From Sesamum alatum (taxonomy: Eukaryota; Streptophyta; Magnoliopsida; Lamiales; Pedaliaceae): a stretch of 64,000 nt of DNA. The position numbers were made by a program, and so were the translations under genes. The notes below the pieces were generated by a model. The model saw only the letters and a list, made by a program, of their open reading frames with translations, was not told the DNA's origin and did no database searches. The stretch lies in NCBI GenBank assembly GCA_034509735.1, contig JACGWO010000002.1:51643115-51707114 (forward strand), read 5' to 3'. Shown piece after piece: positions 1 through 11,718 of the stretch (position 1 is the stretch's first letter; every line of letters begins with the position of its first letter).

Positions 1-436
1 TCCAAAAGAATTTAACCCTAAAAATTAACACAAAAAAGAAATATGAACAAGAGGGTCTGAGAACTGCTTAGACAAGATGATAGAAAACCTAAGAGAGAGA
101 GAGAGAGCAGCAGAAGAGAATTAAAGGGAGGAAGAAAGAAGCAATTGTGGGATGAGGTATAAAGATTGTAAAGGGGTTTGTTATTTATAGAGGTAATGGA
201 TGGAAGAAGAGATAAGCAATGAATGCGAGATTTGAGGACTGTTTGGGTTGGGAGCCATAAAATCTGCACGCACAAAAAAAACACAACACGCAGTGAGAGA
301 GAGAGAGAGAGATGGATTATTAGTAGTAGCTATAACAGTTAAGCATCGCAATCGATGGTAGCAAAAAATAGCAGTAACTTTAATAGTTACTGAGAGAGCG
401 CAGTTTCTAAACAGATGTTGAAGCATAAAAACTTAC

Positions 437-672
437 ACAGTAATGGCGGAAATTAGGAGGGGAAGGATTTGTTGCGTCCTGCACAAGCCTTGGCAAAGAT
501 GGCCGGAATTGACATTTGACATTTGACAGACACACACAGAGAGACTGAGATGAGAGAGCCCTCTCTCTCTCTACTCTCTAGGGTTTCAATTTTTTGCTTG
601 CTTCCCTTCCTACTTTTCCATTTTTGGAACCCTTTTAGCTTTGCCTTTCTGCTGCTAAACCTCTTATATAAT
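437..672 (-). promoter_or_regulatory. Promoter and 5' leader exon of a minus-strand gene leaving the window on the left
   Basis: Read on the minus strand, a TATA-like stretch (TTATATAAG, about 663-671) is followed by a telo-box AAACCCTA (579-586), a CT/GA-rich leader and then a splice donor (GTAAGT, plus coordinates 431-436). This is the usual arrangement of a plant promoter with a non-coding first exon (about 437-635) and a leader intron. The telo-box plus pyrimidine-rich leader is common in housekeeping and translation-related genes (established knowledge). No coding sequence of this gene was recognised in 1-430, which is GA-rich and looks like intron or leader. The product cannot be named. 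Confidence 0.5.
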
Positions 673-753
673 TTCTTTTTTCTATATAATAATTAATTCA
701 AAAACACGGCCAACTTTTAATTCTATCAATTAATGTATACATATATATGACAA

Positions 754-769
754 CCCCCCCCCCCCCCCC
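754..769. repeat. Poly-C run (16 C)
   Basis: Sixteen consecutive C on the plus strand, beside the left end of the CACTA-like element. Long C runs are unusual in such AT-rich DNA and are prone to assembly error. Confidence 0.9.
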
Positions 770-791
770 ATATCATGTTCATCATGACCTG

Positions 792-1654
792 CACTGTACA
801 AAGAAAAAGGCTATTAGAGACGAAATTTGTCACAGATTTTCGGACTAAAGGTCGTCCCTTTTAATATTTGCATGGATTTATGAACGTATTTCAGATAGAA
901 AAACTGCCCCCTCCAAAGAGTGATTCGGAAAAAGTTTGGGTGGAATTCAAATGGAATATGTTATCCGTCCGAATATTTCGAACGGATTTCGAATGAAAAT
1001 ATGGATAGCTTTGGGACGAATAGTTTAGTCCCACCGTAAGAATTTGGGACGAATTTTTAGACGAATTGGCTCTTATTCTTTTTGGGACGGCTGGTGTTGC
1101 AAATCCATTTCAAAGGTAGAAATCCAACTTAAAATATTTGATACGTTGTATGAGCTTGGCACGGTGATGTTGGGACGGAAGCTGTCACAAACGCCGTCCC
1201 CAAATTTTAATACATTTTTTTAAAAGAAATTTTTTTTTTTGTTTTTCTATTTTTGACACTTTTTTAAAATATTTTATTAAACTTAAATTTAAAGATACCC
1301 TTTTTTTTAAAAAAAAAAATTAAATTATAATTAAATTAAAAAAATTTAGATACATTGTATTGTTTACCATCTCAATTAAAAAGAATATTATAAATTTCAA
1401 TTTAACAGTTAGGGCGAATGCTGGTCGGTGGGCTTAGAGTCTGCAGCATCCTCGATCGACTGATGCGTTGATTTCTCATTGGGGCGTCAGAGGCCGAGGT
1501 GGGGGTACGTGGGTTGGGTTGTCGATTGCAGGTCGGGGAACAACGACGGGATGCCCATCTTGTTGCTACAAACCGTCCAAAATTGGGAAGTTTTTCCTAC
1601 TAATATTGGTTATTCCAAATTTTCGTCCCAAATCAATATTTCTTTTTCGTAGTG
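792..1654. mobile_element. CACTA-like non-autonomous element (~860 bp)
   Basis: The left end reads CACTGTACAAAGAAAAAGG. The right end, reverse-complemented, reads CACTACGAAAAAGAAATATT. Both resemble the CACTACAAGAAAAA termini of plant CACTA elements. Inside, GGGACG/CGTCCC-type motifs recur on both strands, as is common in these elements. I could not find a clean 3-bp target-site duplication, so the exact boundaries are uncertain. The small open frame at 1468-1734 runs out of the element and has no gene-like features. Confidence 0.5.
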
Positions 1655-1884
1655 TTAGAATATATATTAGCAAATGCTTTAATTTCTACTTTTGCTTACT
1701 TAATGCTTTAATTCTTGATCTCATGAATAAGTAACTAAGTTCAAATATATTACCAAATGCTCGTATAATTTATACTGTACGTTATATAGTTGTAATCATT
1801 CATGTATTTTCCTTTCGTGTTACATCTATATGTGTGTGTGTGCGCACGCACATAATTTTAAGTGCTCGTATCTTTTATTTGCTT

Positions 1885-2210
1885 CACTTAATAGACTGGT
1901 ATATCATATTTAACGATGGTTAATATCATTGTTAATAATAAATAGTCGTAGCAAATTAATAGTTAATAATCACGATCACACAACGATTGTTGGTCGTGGT
2001 TTTTGTGATGGTAGTTAAAACATTGTCACAGCTAAAATTTATGGCAAATATTTTTACCATGGCCCTGAAATGCGGCAAATAATTTTTTTATGATAAAAAT
2101 GATAGTTTTTGTATTGATTTCATTTAATCGAGGCTAATAATAATAATCATTTACCACTGTTTGTAGCCATAATTATTAAAAATGGAGCTAATAATAATTG
2201 TTTTCTAGTA
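1885..2210 (+). mobile_element. MITE family A, copy 1 (degenerate ends)
   Basis: The core (aaatagtcg, then atcacgatcacacaacg, then ggtcgtgg and ttttaccatgg) matches the core of the elements at 14094-14375, 50279-50572 and 51782-52086. The right end is TTTTCTAGTA, one base off the expected CTAGTG. The left end is uncertain and no target-site duplication could be confirmed. It is probably the oldest of the four copies. Confidence 0.55.
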
Positions 2211-5200
2211 TATGTATATGTTTAAGACTCAATATTAATTTACAAGCTTTTACTAAAAATCTCAAAATTATATAAAAGTATAAATGTAAATATCATTAAT
2301 ATTGATAAAGATATACATTCTAATAATAAATGTCTTTAACATCTTACAAAATTAGTATATGGTAATAATGATGGTACCCAAATGTAAAAGTGATGAGTCT
2401 GAATTTCATTGCTATTCATTTAGTAAAAGAAAAAAAATATGGGACAGTCTTCCAGGAAGAAAATAATAATAATAATAAAAAAAAGTGAGATATATTTAAG
2501 TTTTATTGGAAAAAAGGGATAAAAGTACGTACGTACATAGAGATATAGGTATAGATATAGTAGTAGTAGTTGAATCCAGAATGTTGATGAGTAGTTATAA
2601 GTGGTGGGAGGACCCCGAGGTCCGACGAACACGGGCTAGTGCTCACCCAGAGGTCCCTCTCCCTCCCCCTCCCCCTCCCCCTTCCTCTCTCACCTTTCAA
2701 TTAATTTATTAACTACTACTACTACTCATATATATATTTTTAACCCCAAAAAGAAAAAAAAAATGTACTACTTCTATATAGTATTTATTAATGTTTTTTT
2801 TTACCAAAAAAGATAATTGTATTTAATATGTAGTAGTAGTAGTCAATAGTCATCCTCGTACCACAATCATCAACACCACTAAAACGCGTTCCATTAATGA
2901 TTCTGTCATTACTTACCATTTACCAATCTTTTTTTAGTTGAGATTGAGGTTTAATGAATAAATTTCACTTTATGAATTTGAATTCTATTGAATATGTAAA
3001 TAGATATTTATCTAATTTTTTATGTGAATTTATTTCATGGTTCTGTGATATATTGATATTAATACATGCATTGTTCAATTGTTTAATTTATCAAAACATA
3101 GTAATAATGTAATTATTGCATATATATATATATATATAAAGATTAAGTCACTAGTCATCTTACAATTCTTAGCATGGTAGCCCCCCCCCCCCCTCCTTCT
3201 TGAGCTGATTTATAATTATATCATAATTTTAAATTATTAACAATACTTTTTTATTTTATTTATTATTCTAATAATTTTTATTTCTCTCGCTTTTTTCAAC
3301 TTTTCGTTTCTCTTTTTTCTCAATTTTCATCTCCTTTTCTTCATTCACCCTTTTTTCAATATTTTTTTATTATTTTCTTATTTATTTGATTAATATATAC
3401 ATATATATACTTTTTGAAGTAAATAATTAATTTTAAAATTTTAAAATTAACTGTGCGCACATCTTAATGTACTATACATATTCAAATTGAAAGATATAAG
3501 AAGTGGGACTATTACTCATATTAATTGTACACACAGATTTGAATGTACTATATATATTCTAATTGCAAGATGCGGGACATGAGAGTGTTCCACGTATTAA
3601 TCGTATACACAGATTTGAACGTGTCTCATAAAATAATAATTTAATTTAAATGTAAATTGAAGTGTACAAAACTAAAACACACAGATATACATACCCACAG
3701 ATATGGCGATACTACTTTTCGGAAATTGGGAAGAATTATATATTATGAGTACTGAGCGTGCAGGAAAACGTGTCATTAATGTGTTGGTAGATGCCAAATA
3801 CAGTACCACCCTCCCTCTATCAAAATATTAATTTTGATTTATCATAGTACGAAATCAAATTCTTTTGACGAATTCATAGATTTGACCTCAAATTTCCGTC
3901 TCGTAATTTTGATGTCCAAACTTCCATTTTGTTTTCTTTGAAAAGGATTAATTTTAAAATATAACATAAAAAGAATTAAATGCAACATCATGTACACAAC
4001 TTAACGCGAATAAAATAACCACGATTTAAAAATCATAATATATTCACTACAAGCAAATAGAATCAATACAAAAAAAATTAAGTCATGATTTTAATTATAA
4101 CAAAATATTTGATATAATTTTTTATTATGACTAATGTTTAGTTTTATTTGCAAAAACAACGACCAGTAGTCGTTGGGTAGGATTTTAAAATTATTGGAAT
4201 CCTACTTTGAGCTATATTTTATGGTATGATAATGAATATACTCAATTTAATTTGTTAATATAAAATTGAATTGAGTTTGAATGAGTTGTAATCAAGTCAA
4301 GCATAAGCCTATTTAATTTCCCGATCAAACACTTTTGTTTGGCATAAAACATACTCAAGTATATATTGACAAATTATTTTCACCGTAATTAAATTAAATT
4401 GTACATAGCAGGGATCGCACATTAGTTGGAGAATATGCCAAGGGTCTATCATTCATGACATGGTCATTTTATTAACATTATCGCCCCCACCCAAGAATCT
4501 TTTGTCCTAGAAATGGACAATTAAGCACTAATTAAGGCTAATATTTCTTGCAAGAACTTGATTTAATGTTTGATTGATTTTAATATATTTCATCATTTCA
4601 CTTTTTGTTTCTTTTCCATAGAGTTAACACTTCTTTTTCTTTGCTTTTGTTATCTAGTGATGATGATGTACTCATTTTCATAGAAACCATTTCTTATAAT
4701 GACTCTGATAATATTGGCGTTATATTTTAGGGTTTTCGACGGGGCCATCATATTATTGTTAAGATATTTTTGAATTATTATCGAGCTTTTAATAATATTA
4801 TTATTTATTATTAAATTAAAAATGAGTTGATATTTTTATTTTTTTTCTAACAAAACAAGTGAGAAATCCTCTGTTTTACTCTGACTCTCCTACTTCAATC
4901 GTTCCTTTTCTTTCTAATACTTGGAAAGTCTATAGTAGCTTCAGCTTTAGCCACTCAAATTTTTTTATTTTACTTTATTTCTCATCAAAGAATGGCATCT
5001 TCTTTTGAAAATCCTAGCTATTCTTATCGAGCTCGCAAAGAATTTTTTTAACTGAAAAATGCTTCACTTCGTTAAGTGTGATATATTTACCATGTGATTG
5101 GTCATTTTTCCTTAAATGTACAACAATTGTACAATTAATATATAAATTACACTTGTTATATAATTAATTTAGATCCGACTAAACCAAGTCTTAATTAGAG

Positions 5201-6072
5201 TTTCCCATCCTCATTTCGGCTTAACTTTCTATCTTCCGTAATTTTTGGGAGAGCTGTAAAGGACTACAATGCCCTTGGATCTTGCTCCCGAACAATGCCT
5301 AATCATATCCTTATCACAATTCCCACTTAAATGTTGATAATGGGACAATCTTAGGGAGAAGAAAAATGTCTATTCAATAAAATTAAGGCCTTGTTTGGTT
5401 TTCGAAGGCTAGAGTCATGTTAAGTTGGGCCTTTCTTTGTCGGAATTAGCCGAAGTTTCAGAAAATTCATTCCATCACATTTTTTCATGCAAAAATTACT
5501 ACAAAATACCACATTCTTTCGAACAAAACACTATAAAAAAAACAATCATAATTCAAACACGTTCTCACTCTACCACATCTTTTCGTAAAAAAATATCCTA
5601 TGAAAAAAACATAATAATTTAATCTTGTAGAAAAAACCCGATACAAAAATTAAAAAAAAAAACTTGAATTGAAATTAGAAATAAAATTTAGGGTTGAATT
5701 AATTGAGATGGAAAATGAAAATAGTGGTGAGTTGACAGAAAGTGATTGCACAATCTAGCCCATTCTAGAAATAGGGAAACATATGGGCAGAAATGTATTT
5801 GTTGGTCCTAAACATTAGCCCATTTTGACTTGAATACATCTCTCTAAATGTGTATATCTTTATTTAGTATCGTGAAACATCACATTCACAACGAGTTGAA
5901 GGATGCATGAAGACTCAAGAGGGCCAAGGCCAGCCGGCCAGCCGGCCAGGGCCAGGACCAGGGCCCCCTCCTAACTCTTAACCTTCCACAAAACCACACT
6001 CTTTCATCCGTTGTTTTAGCCTTTATGTTCTCACCTCTAAAATATCCCACAACCACAACCACACACTCTCAA
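2211..6072. other. Intergenic DNA without recognisable genes
   Basis: AT-rich sequence with simple repeats: a CCCCCT-type pyrimidine tract near 2650-2690, 13 C at 3181-3193, a TA run near 3120-3138, and a short tandem of a GGCCAGCC-type unit near 5930-5965. A possible small palindromic CACTA-derived element starts at 4045 (CACTACAAGCAAATAGAATC) and folds back with sequence near 4125-4170. No frame here looks like a protein. Confidence 0.6.
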
Positions 6073-6086
6073 TTTCAATCATATTC

Positions 6087-6350
6087 TTTTTTTTTAAGTG
6101 AAAGCGATAAATTATATTAATCGAAAGTAAAGGGATTATATTCAATCATGTCGGCTATCAATATCGAACTGAGAAAATTACAAACCATCAACTCAATAAT
6201 ATCACATAAACTAATACCTACCTATTAGAACAACAAATCATAGCTACTATATAGTAGAAATAACATCAACTCACACAGGAGTTCGAACCCATAACCTTTA
6301 GGGTTATGGGGCTTCAAGTTCGCTGACTAAATTAGGCCTCCTCAACAATT
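6087..6350 (-). mobile_element. tRNA-derived SINE with target-site duplication
   Basis: On the minus strand a Pol III B-box-like GGGTTCGAACTCC (6278-6290) lies about 40 bp downstream of an A-box-like segment (about 6318-6338). The unit ends in a poly-A tract, seen as T's at 6087-6095 on the plus strand. Imperfect 12-bp flanks, TCAATCATATTC (6075-6086) and CCAATCATGTTA (6351-6362), look like a decayed target-site duplication. Together these are the hallmarks of a plant tRNA-type SINE. Confidence 0.6.
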
Positions 6351-6362
6351 CCAATCATGTTA

Positions 6363-9051
6363 TTTTTTAATCTTTAATAATAATGATGTAGAGTAATGAT
6401 TAATGCTATTATTTGAAATTTGTGTAAATATGCACCAACGCGTACGTAGCCAAGTGGGGACAATTACCTCAAATTGCATTCTTTTTCTGTAACATGTGCT
6501 CTTCAATTTTCTCGACTTGTTCTTTTTCTTTTCCCTCATAATTGTACTTCCACCATGTAGTTTCCAGGATAAGATTGATCACGTGAATTTTCGCTCAGAT
6601 GAATCAAATTACAGAGAAAAAAAAAAAAAGTAAAATCGCAACCAATCTCCTATTTTATTTCCTGTTAATATTCTCCAATAATTTTTCTACATAGCATAAA
6701 GTTTATGTTAGTTTGCATATTTATAATAATATCACACAAAGTGAGACATATATGTACGCATCTGAGGAGAATTTAGATCCGTGACTTTGAATTTGTTAAT
6801 CTAATTATTTTTATTTTCCGAAAAAAAAAACATAATCTAGAAATCATGAATTGATAATAAATCCTAGTTTGACCAAACTGCCACAGTCTCAACTCTAAAA
6901 GCAAAATGATGTTCACATGGAATCATGTGCAGAACTTTCTTCTGCAAACTCTTTTTCTTGATTTAAAAAGACAGAATCCGATTCAGTGAAAATTAAAATA
7001 AAAGTAGAAGACAAAATGCAGTAAACGACGACATCCGTTTAATTAGGTAGAGAGACTAATTACTACTAAATTAAAATTTTATGTTCTTCTAAATATAGCT
7101 AAAATCGAAAGCTGATTAAATACTTGACCGATTGATGATGTTGAAAAGTCAGTACAAGAGATACAACATGAGATGTAACTCCATCGTAGCATGTGAATTT
7201 GATTTTAATTACAATCATCATAGTAAGAAAATCATGTTTATAAACTTTTTGCAATAATTAACTGTAAATTTACTCCTCACGACCAATAAATTAACTCGAT
7301 CGAGTTAAAGATTATAGCTTCACTTCTAATAAAGTCTTCCAAAATTGTATAGCTAGCCACGATTTACGGGCTTAACTTCATATGAAGTTAATTAAAAAAA
7401 TTACAATTGGAAAAAAGAAAAAAGGAATATTATGTTCTCGTGATAATCAACGGCCATGGGATCCTTTTATGCTCTCATTCTCTGAACATGTGAACGAATG
7501 GGTACATTTCATATGTCCATTTCTTATACATTGAATTTGGCATGCCTTTATACGCCCCTATGGACCATAATCGAATTTTGGTTATATTTATCACGTGATT
7601 GGTTTAATATTTAAAAAAGAGTAAATAATTATATAGATTAATGAAAATAATTACATTAATCTTAGCATTAGAATTTAAATAAAAAATTTTTTAAGGAAAA
7701 ACCCGTTGTGATCTCAATTTTTGTAATAAGTCATTTGAATTAGATAAAGTTAGATGAAAAGCAAAATCACATTTTTTGTACTCCAAAATTAGGATAACAT
7801 ATGAAAATTGGGGGAGAGTATCAAACTTTTGGGGGTTGACTGAGAAAGGAAAAAGAGGGAAGGAGAAGGACTTTTGGTCTGAATGACCGGAGACAAGAAC
7901 AATATACGCGGTGCCGACCGACACGTGTGCCAGGCGGCGCAAAACGGAATACCTTAACGATGGAACACATTTACACTTTTAATTAAACTAATGATGCCAT
8001 TTTATTATCCTTTGGTTAATCCCGAAGTATTGGAATTTATTCTTTGTATATGTTTGCATACTAATGATTAGAAAGGGCTACGAGCTTTGATGCAAACATA
8101 TATTATGGCAGGTGTATTTTTTAATTATAATAATTATATTTAATTTAATTTAGTACCGTCCTAAAGGGTGAGTTCAGATCCCAAAAAATGAAGATCGGGA
8201 CAGATAGTGGTTCTTAAAACTTAGAACCATCCAAGTTCGGGTGGATCTCGAGTCCATGAGGGCCCTCCCTGAAACCCGTCTTAGTACATAACTGTTTTTT
8301 TTAAAAAAAAAGTTTGTATGTAAACATGAAATTTACTAAAAATTTTCCAATCCCTACTCTTCTCATTCCCATTCTTCGAGCAGGCAAATGCGCCCTGTCC
8401 CTCGAGCTTTCTCACTCTTAGTCTTCTCATGTCTCTCTCTTACTATCATCGTTTCCTTTGAGCTACTCATTGTTGCTCTCTTCTCTCACTCTCAGTCTCT
8501 TTTCTCTGATCTCTAATTTATCATGAAGTCACTTTCTCTCTTTTCTCTCTTTTGTTGTTGTTGTCTATATCGTCATTCTCTTCTAAGTTATCCCTTGTTG
8601 TCTCTCCCGTAGTTCTCTTCTTAGCAAGTTGTCGTCCCCGCTCTTTAAAGATCGCCTGAAACTCATCGGGTCTATCGAGTCAAACCTCTTTATGGATGGT
8701 GTAGCGGGATGGGAAAAAAAAGTTCCCGAGGCGGGTCTTGTGCTCATCCCAACCTGCTCCCTTGCCACCCCTATCCGCCATTATACAAGATTGTAATTGT
8801 TGGATTAAACTGGTATTTTTCATATATATATATATATATATATATTAAATGTCACATAATAAAAATTAAATAATTTACATTCAGTTCTAATAGTTTCTTT
8901 TCATGTTTAAAAAAAGATTTTATGTTTTAATTAATTTTATTTAATTGAAAATCTATCTTTTAAATGACATTTGATAATTATTATTTTAAAAGTATTCATC
9001 ACCACCCTTTTATCAACTCTAGTAAATATTTCACATCACGTAAAAACAATA
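6363..9051. other. Intergenic DNA without recognisable genes
   Basis: Mostly AT-rich filler. A short GC-richer patch near 8160-8280 and 8690-8785, with gcgggt/cccgcc phrases, resembles old transposon remnants, and a similar patch lies near 41060-41240. A TA run sits at about 8820-8845. Nothing coding was recognised. Confidence 0.55.
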
Positions 9052-9546
9052 GATAATTACACTGTTCTCTCCTAAGATTCTGTGTAATTACACGTAATTA
9101 TATCTAATACTATAAATATTTGTTTTTGTCCAATATATAGATCCATCTGTTAGTCAACACTTAAGAAATTTATTGATATAAAAAAAAAAAGAATGAATGA
9201 AAATACATATTTCTCCTCAATTGTTTAATTACTAACTTATTACAGGTCAAACAAATTTGTTTACAATCAAAATACCCTTATACATCTTCACCCCAAGAGT
9301 AGTTTGACCAAATAAAAATTATTTGATCTCCAATAAATATGTAAATCAATGGAGGGTAAAAGTGAATTTTTAATCAACTATTTTACTAATACCATGAGCA
9401 AATTCTATGAACTTTATTAACAAATAAATCTATTTATTGAAAAGAAATAAATACAAAAAATATTATATGTAACGTAATTTTTAAATTATAAAAAATTTAT
9501 ATGTAATTACACCAAAATTTATAGAGAAACAATCTAATCATCCCTA
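9052..9546. mobile_element. Fold-back (terminal inverted repeat) element, family C copy 1
   Basis: The left end (ATAATTACACTGTTCTCTCC, then GTGTAATTAC) is an imperfect inverted repeat, about 45 bp long, of the right end (reverse complement TGATTAGATTG, then GGTGTAATTACAT). The interior shares phrases such as taattactaacttatta and a later ttcac-type stretch with 38044-38505. It is non-coding, so a non-autonomous DNA element is likely. The superfamily is not determined. Confidence 0.45.
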
Positions 9547-11330
9547 CAAAAAATAAATATATAAAATCAAATTAAACCCTCAATTAATCTGTTTTAATTA
9601 GGTGCATGCATATGTATAGTAATTAAACATGTGTGTTTGAGTTTTGATCTGGAAAATGAAATGAATGGATGGATGATGGATTGAGCAAGGAACGAAAAGG
9701 CATGAGATTGAAATGTCCATCAGTGAAGTGCCTAACCAATAATCCTGTCCACTCAATAATACCTACATCGATCATCGATCATCCGGCAAGTCTCCTAATG
9801 TTGTCCAAAAGGTTTTGATGGGTCGAGTCTCGTGAATCATTCAGCAGATCACACTCAGACCAATATTCATTCACTCACACATCATCTCACCCTCCACATT
9901 TATTATCATTTTTTTGTCATTTATATATACATGCATACTCGTCCTACACGCATCCTCATCATCTATTTGCATCACCATCAAACCTTCTGCCTTTCATCAT
10001 TAAAGACTCAACCTTGTCCTATATTAATGACATAAATTTTCAACTTTTATCAAATTATTTGATGGAGTTATTATACATATATTTTATTTTGGATGCCGTT
10101 TATAAAGCCTAATAAAAGTGGATTACATTGTTGATCACATCTATTTATTATTCGAAAGCACGAATTTTTGTAAATAATTTTAGATCTCAAAGTTAGGGGT
10201 GTTTACAAACGTTTATTTTAAGCGTTTATCTATTTATTACTAAAAATAAATTAAAATGAGTGTTGTTGTTTTACGATATCTAATATTAAACTGCTCAAAT
10301 TAAATTATTTTAAAACAAAAGTTATAAGCAAAGTTCTCTACCAACTTCTTTAGCTTAATTAGTAAAATTATTTTTTTAAACGCTCCAAATTTTTATTACA
10401 ATTCAACTTATACCTTTTTGTAGGTCGTATTTTCGGTAAAAAACAAAAACAGATGATTTTAATAGAATGTTTTTTTTTTAATAAGGGGTTTTAATAGAAT
10501 GTAGATAAGACAATAATAAATGAAATTGGGATAAATGATAGGAGAATAGGATTATTATGATGATATATTAGTGAGTCTCCTGACTCCTCCTGCTCTGGCT
10601 ATCATCAGTCATCAGTACAACTTCTTTACTGTTTAAGGCTTTAAATGTGATATTTATTGTGACAGGCTGCCTATAACAATAAGGTGAGTGAGATTTGTTC
10701 TAAAGTATTGCATTGACTCCCACTCATCTTAGTAGACCCTGACGTGTTATTATTCTCTCTCATTCTCAACAAAACCCACCTCATTTTAATATTTGCACAA
10801 CATCCAAACGACTATGGGAGCCATTGCATTCTCACTCAAACTTTTGGGGCCTATCTGCAAAATTTAGACAAATATCATTTTTTTAAAGTTTGCCCACTGC
10901 CACAAAATGATAAGGCTGACTGGTGAGGCCAAAATTCGCCGCTGATTGAATTTTGGGTAAATTTATCAAGTTCAATATAAAATAGGTTAAGTTACATTAA
11001 TATCCGTTGAGGTTAAGTTAAATTATGCAAATGCCTTTTATTTTTTTATAAAATTACAATTATATTTATTAAGAAATGTTATTGTAATATTTTTCTTAAG
11101 ATATTTATATAAGTTTTAAATATAAAATATAGTTGCAATACAATTATAACTTAAGGAGGTGTAGTTGTAATTTAATTTAACCTAAGATAGCGTTAGAAAT
11201 ATTCATTACTGTTATAATAAAATTCCCAAGAAAAAACTAAAAAAATTGGAAAAGAAAGGAGAGGGTGGGTGGGTGTCCCTAGGCAGGTGATACCCACTGC
11301 CACGCCAGCCATTGAGAACCTCTCTTTCCT
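9547..11330. other. Intergenic DNA upstream of the RTFL gene
   Basis: AT-rich with one small fold-back element (10982-11185) and no recognisable gene. The open frames at 9832-10035 and 10744-10926 have low-complexity composition and no family features. Confidence 0.55.
10982..11185. mobile_element. Small fold-back element (~200 bp)
   Basis: The left end has AGGTTAAGTTAAATTATGCA. The right end, reverse-complemented, has AGGTTAAATTAAATTACAAC followed by TACACCTCC. This is an inverted repeat of about 35-50 bp around an AT-rich centre, which fits a MITE-like insertion 150 bp upstream of the RTFL TATA box. Confidence 0.45.
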
Positions 11331-11338
11331 CACTATGC

Positions 11339-11347
11339 CTATAAATA
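11339..11347 (+). promoter_or_regulatory. TATA box of the RTFL/DVL gene
   Basis: CTATAAATA lies about 90 bp upstream of the start codon at 11437 and is followed by a CT-rich leader (tcttctctctctat), a typical plant core promoter. Confidence 0.65.
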
Positions 11348-11436
11348 TCAATCACAGTTCATTCAGTAATAATCTCTTCTCTCTCTATAAGTCCATAGAA
11401 AACTGGTTAATTATTAATCAATCTTGTTGAAAAGTG

Positions 11437-11718
11437 ATGGGTATGGTGAGTAGTGCAGGAGCAGGAGCAGATGAGTTGATGTACATAGAGTACTCGCACA
11501 AGTGGAAGCTCTCGAAGAAGCAAAGCTGCAGCAGCTTAAGCTTATCAAGAAGAAGCCGTTCTTCCTCCTCTTCTTCTTCCTCCTCCTCCTCCTCAGCTTC
11601 CAAGTGTTCTTTCACCAGAAAATGTGCTGCTCTGGTGAAGGAGCAAAGAGCCAGATTCTATATCATGCGTAGATGTGTCACTATGCTTCTTTGCTGGCGT
11701 GATTACTCTGATGCTTGA
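11437..11718 (+). CDS. RTFL: ROTUNDIFOLIA-like / DEVIL (RTFL/DVL) small polypeptide
   Basis: A single-exon gene for a 93-residue peptide. Residues about 56-86 form the RTF domain that defines the plant RTFL/DVL family: KCSFTRKC, then [15 protein letters not shown] and CWRD. The N-terminal half is variable and includes a run of 12 serines (residues 42-53). Family members restrict cell proliferation along organ axes and associate with the plasma membrane; over-expression shortens leaves and fruits (established knowledge). The start at 11437 is the first ATG after a TATA box and a CT-rich leader; an in-frame GTG just before it is not a start. The order RTFL-FKBP20-1-SDIR1 matches Arabidopsis At3g55515-55520-55530 from memory. 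The antisense frame is only a mirror of the serine tract. Confidence 0.93.
   Translation: MGMVSSAGAGADELMYIEYSHKWKLSKKQSCSSLSLSRRSRSSSSSSSSSSSSASKCSFTRKCAALVKEQRARFYIMRRCVTMLLCWRDYSDA

Noticed and set aside
2420..2712. Overlapping short frames on both strands near 2.4-2.7 kb
   Set aside because: Produced by the pyrimidine/purine microsatellite tract; no start context or family signal.
11418..11615. Glu-rich frame antisense to the RTFL gene
   Set aside because: The Glu run is only the mirror of the serine codons of the RTFL peptide.
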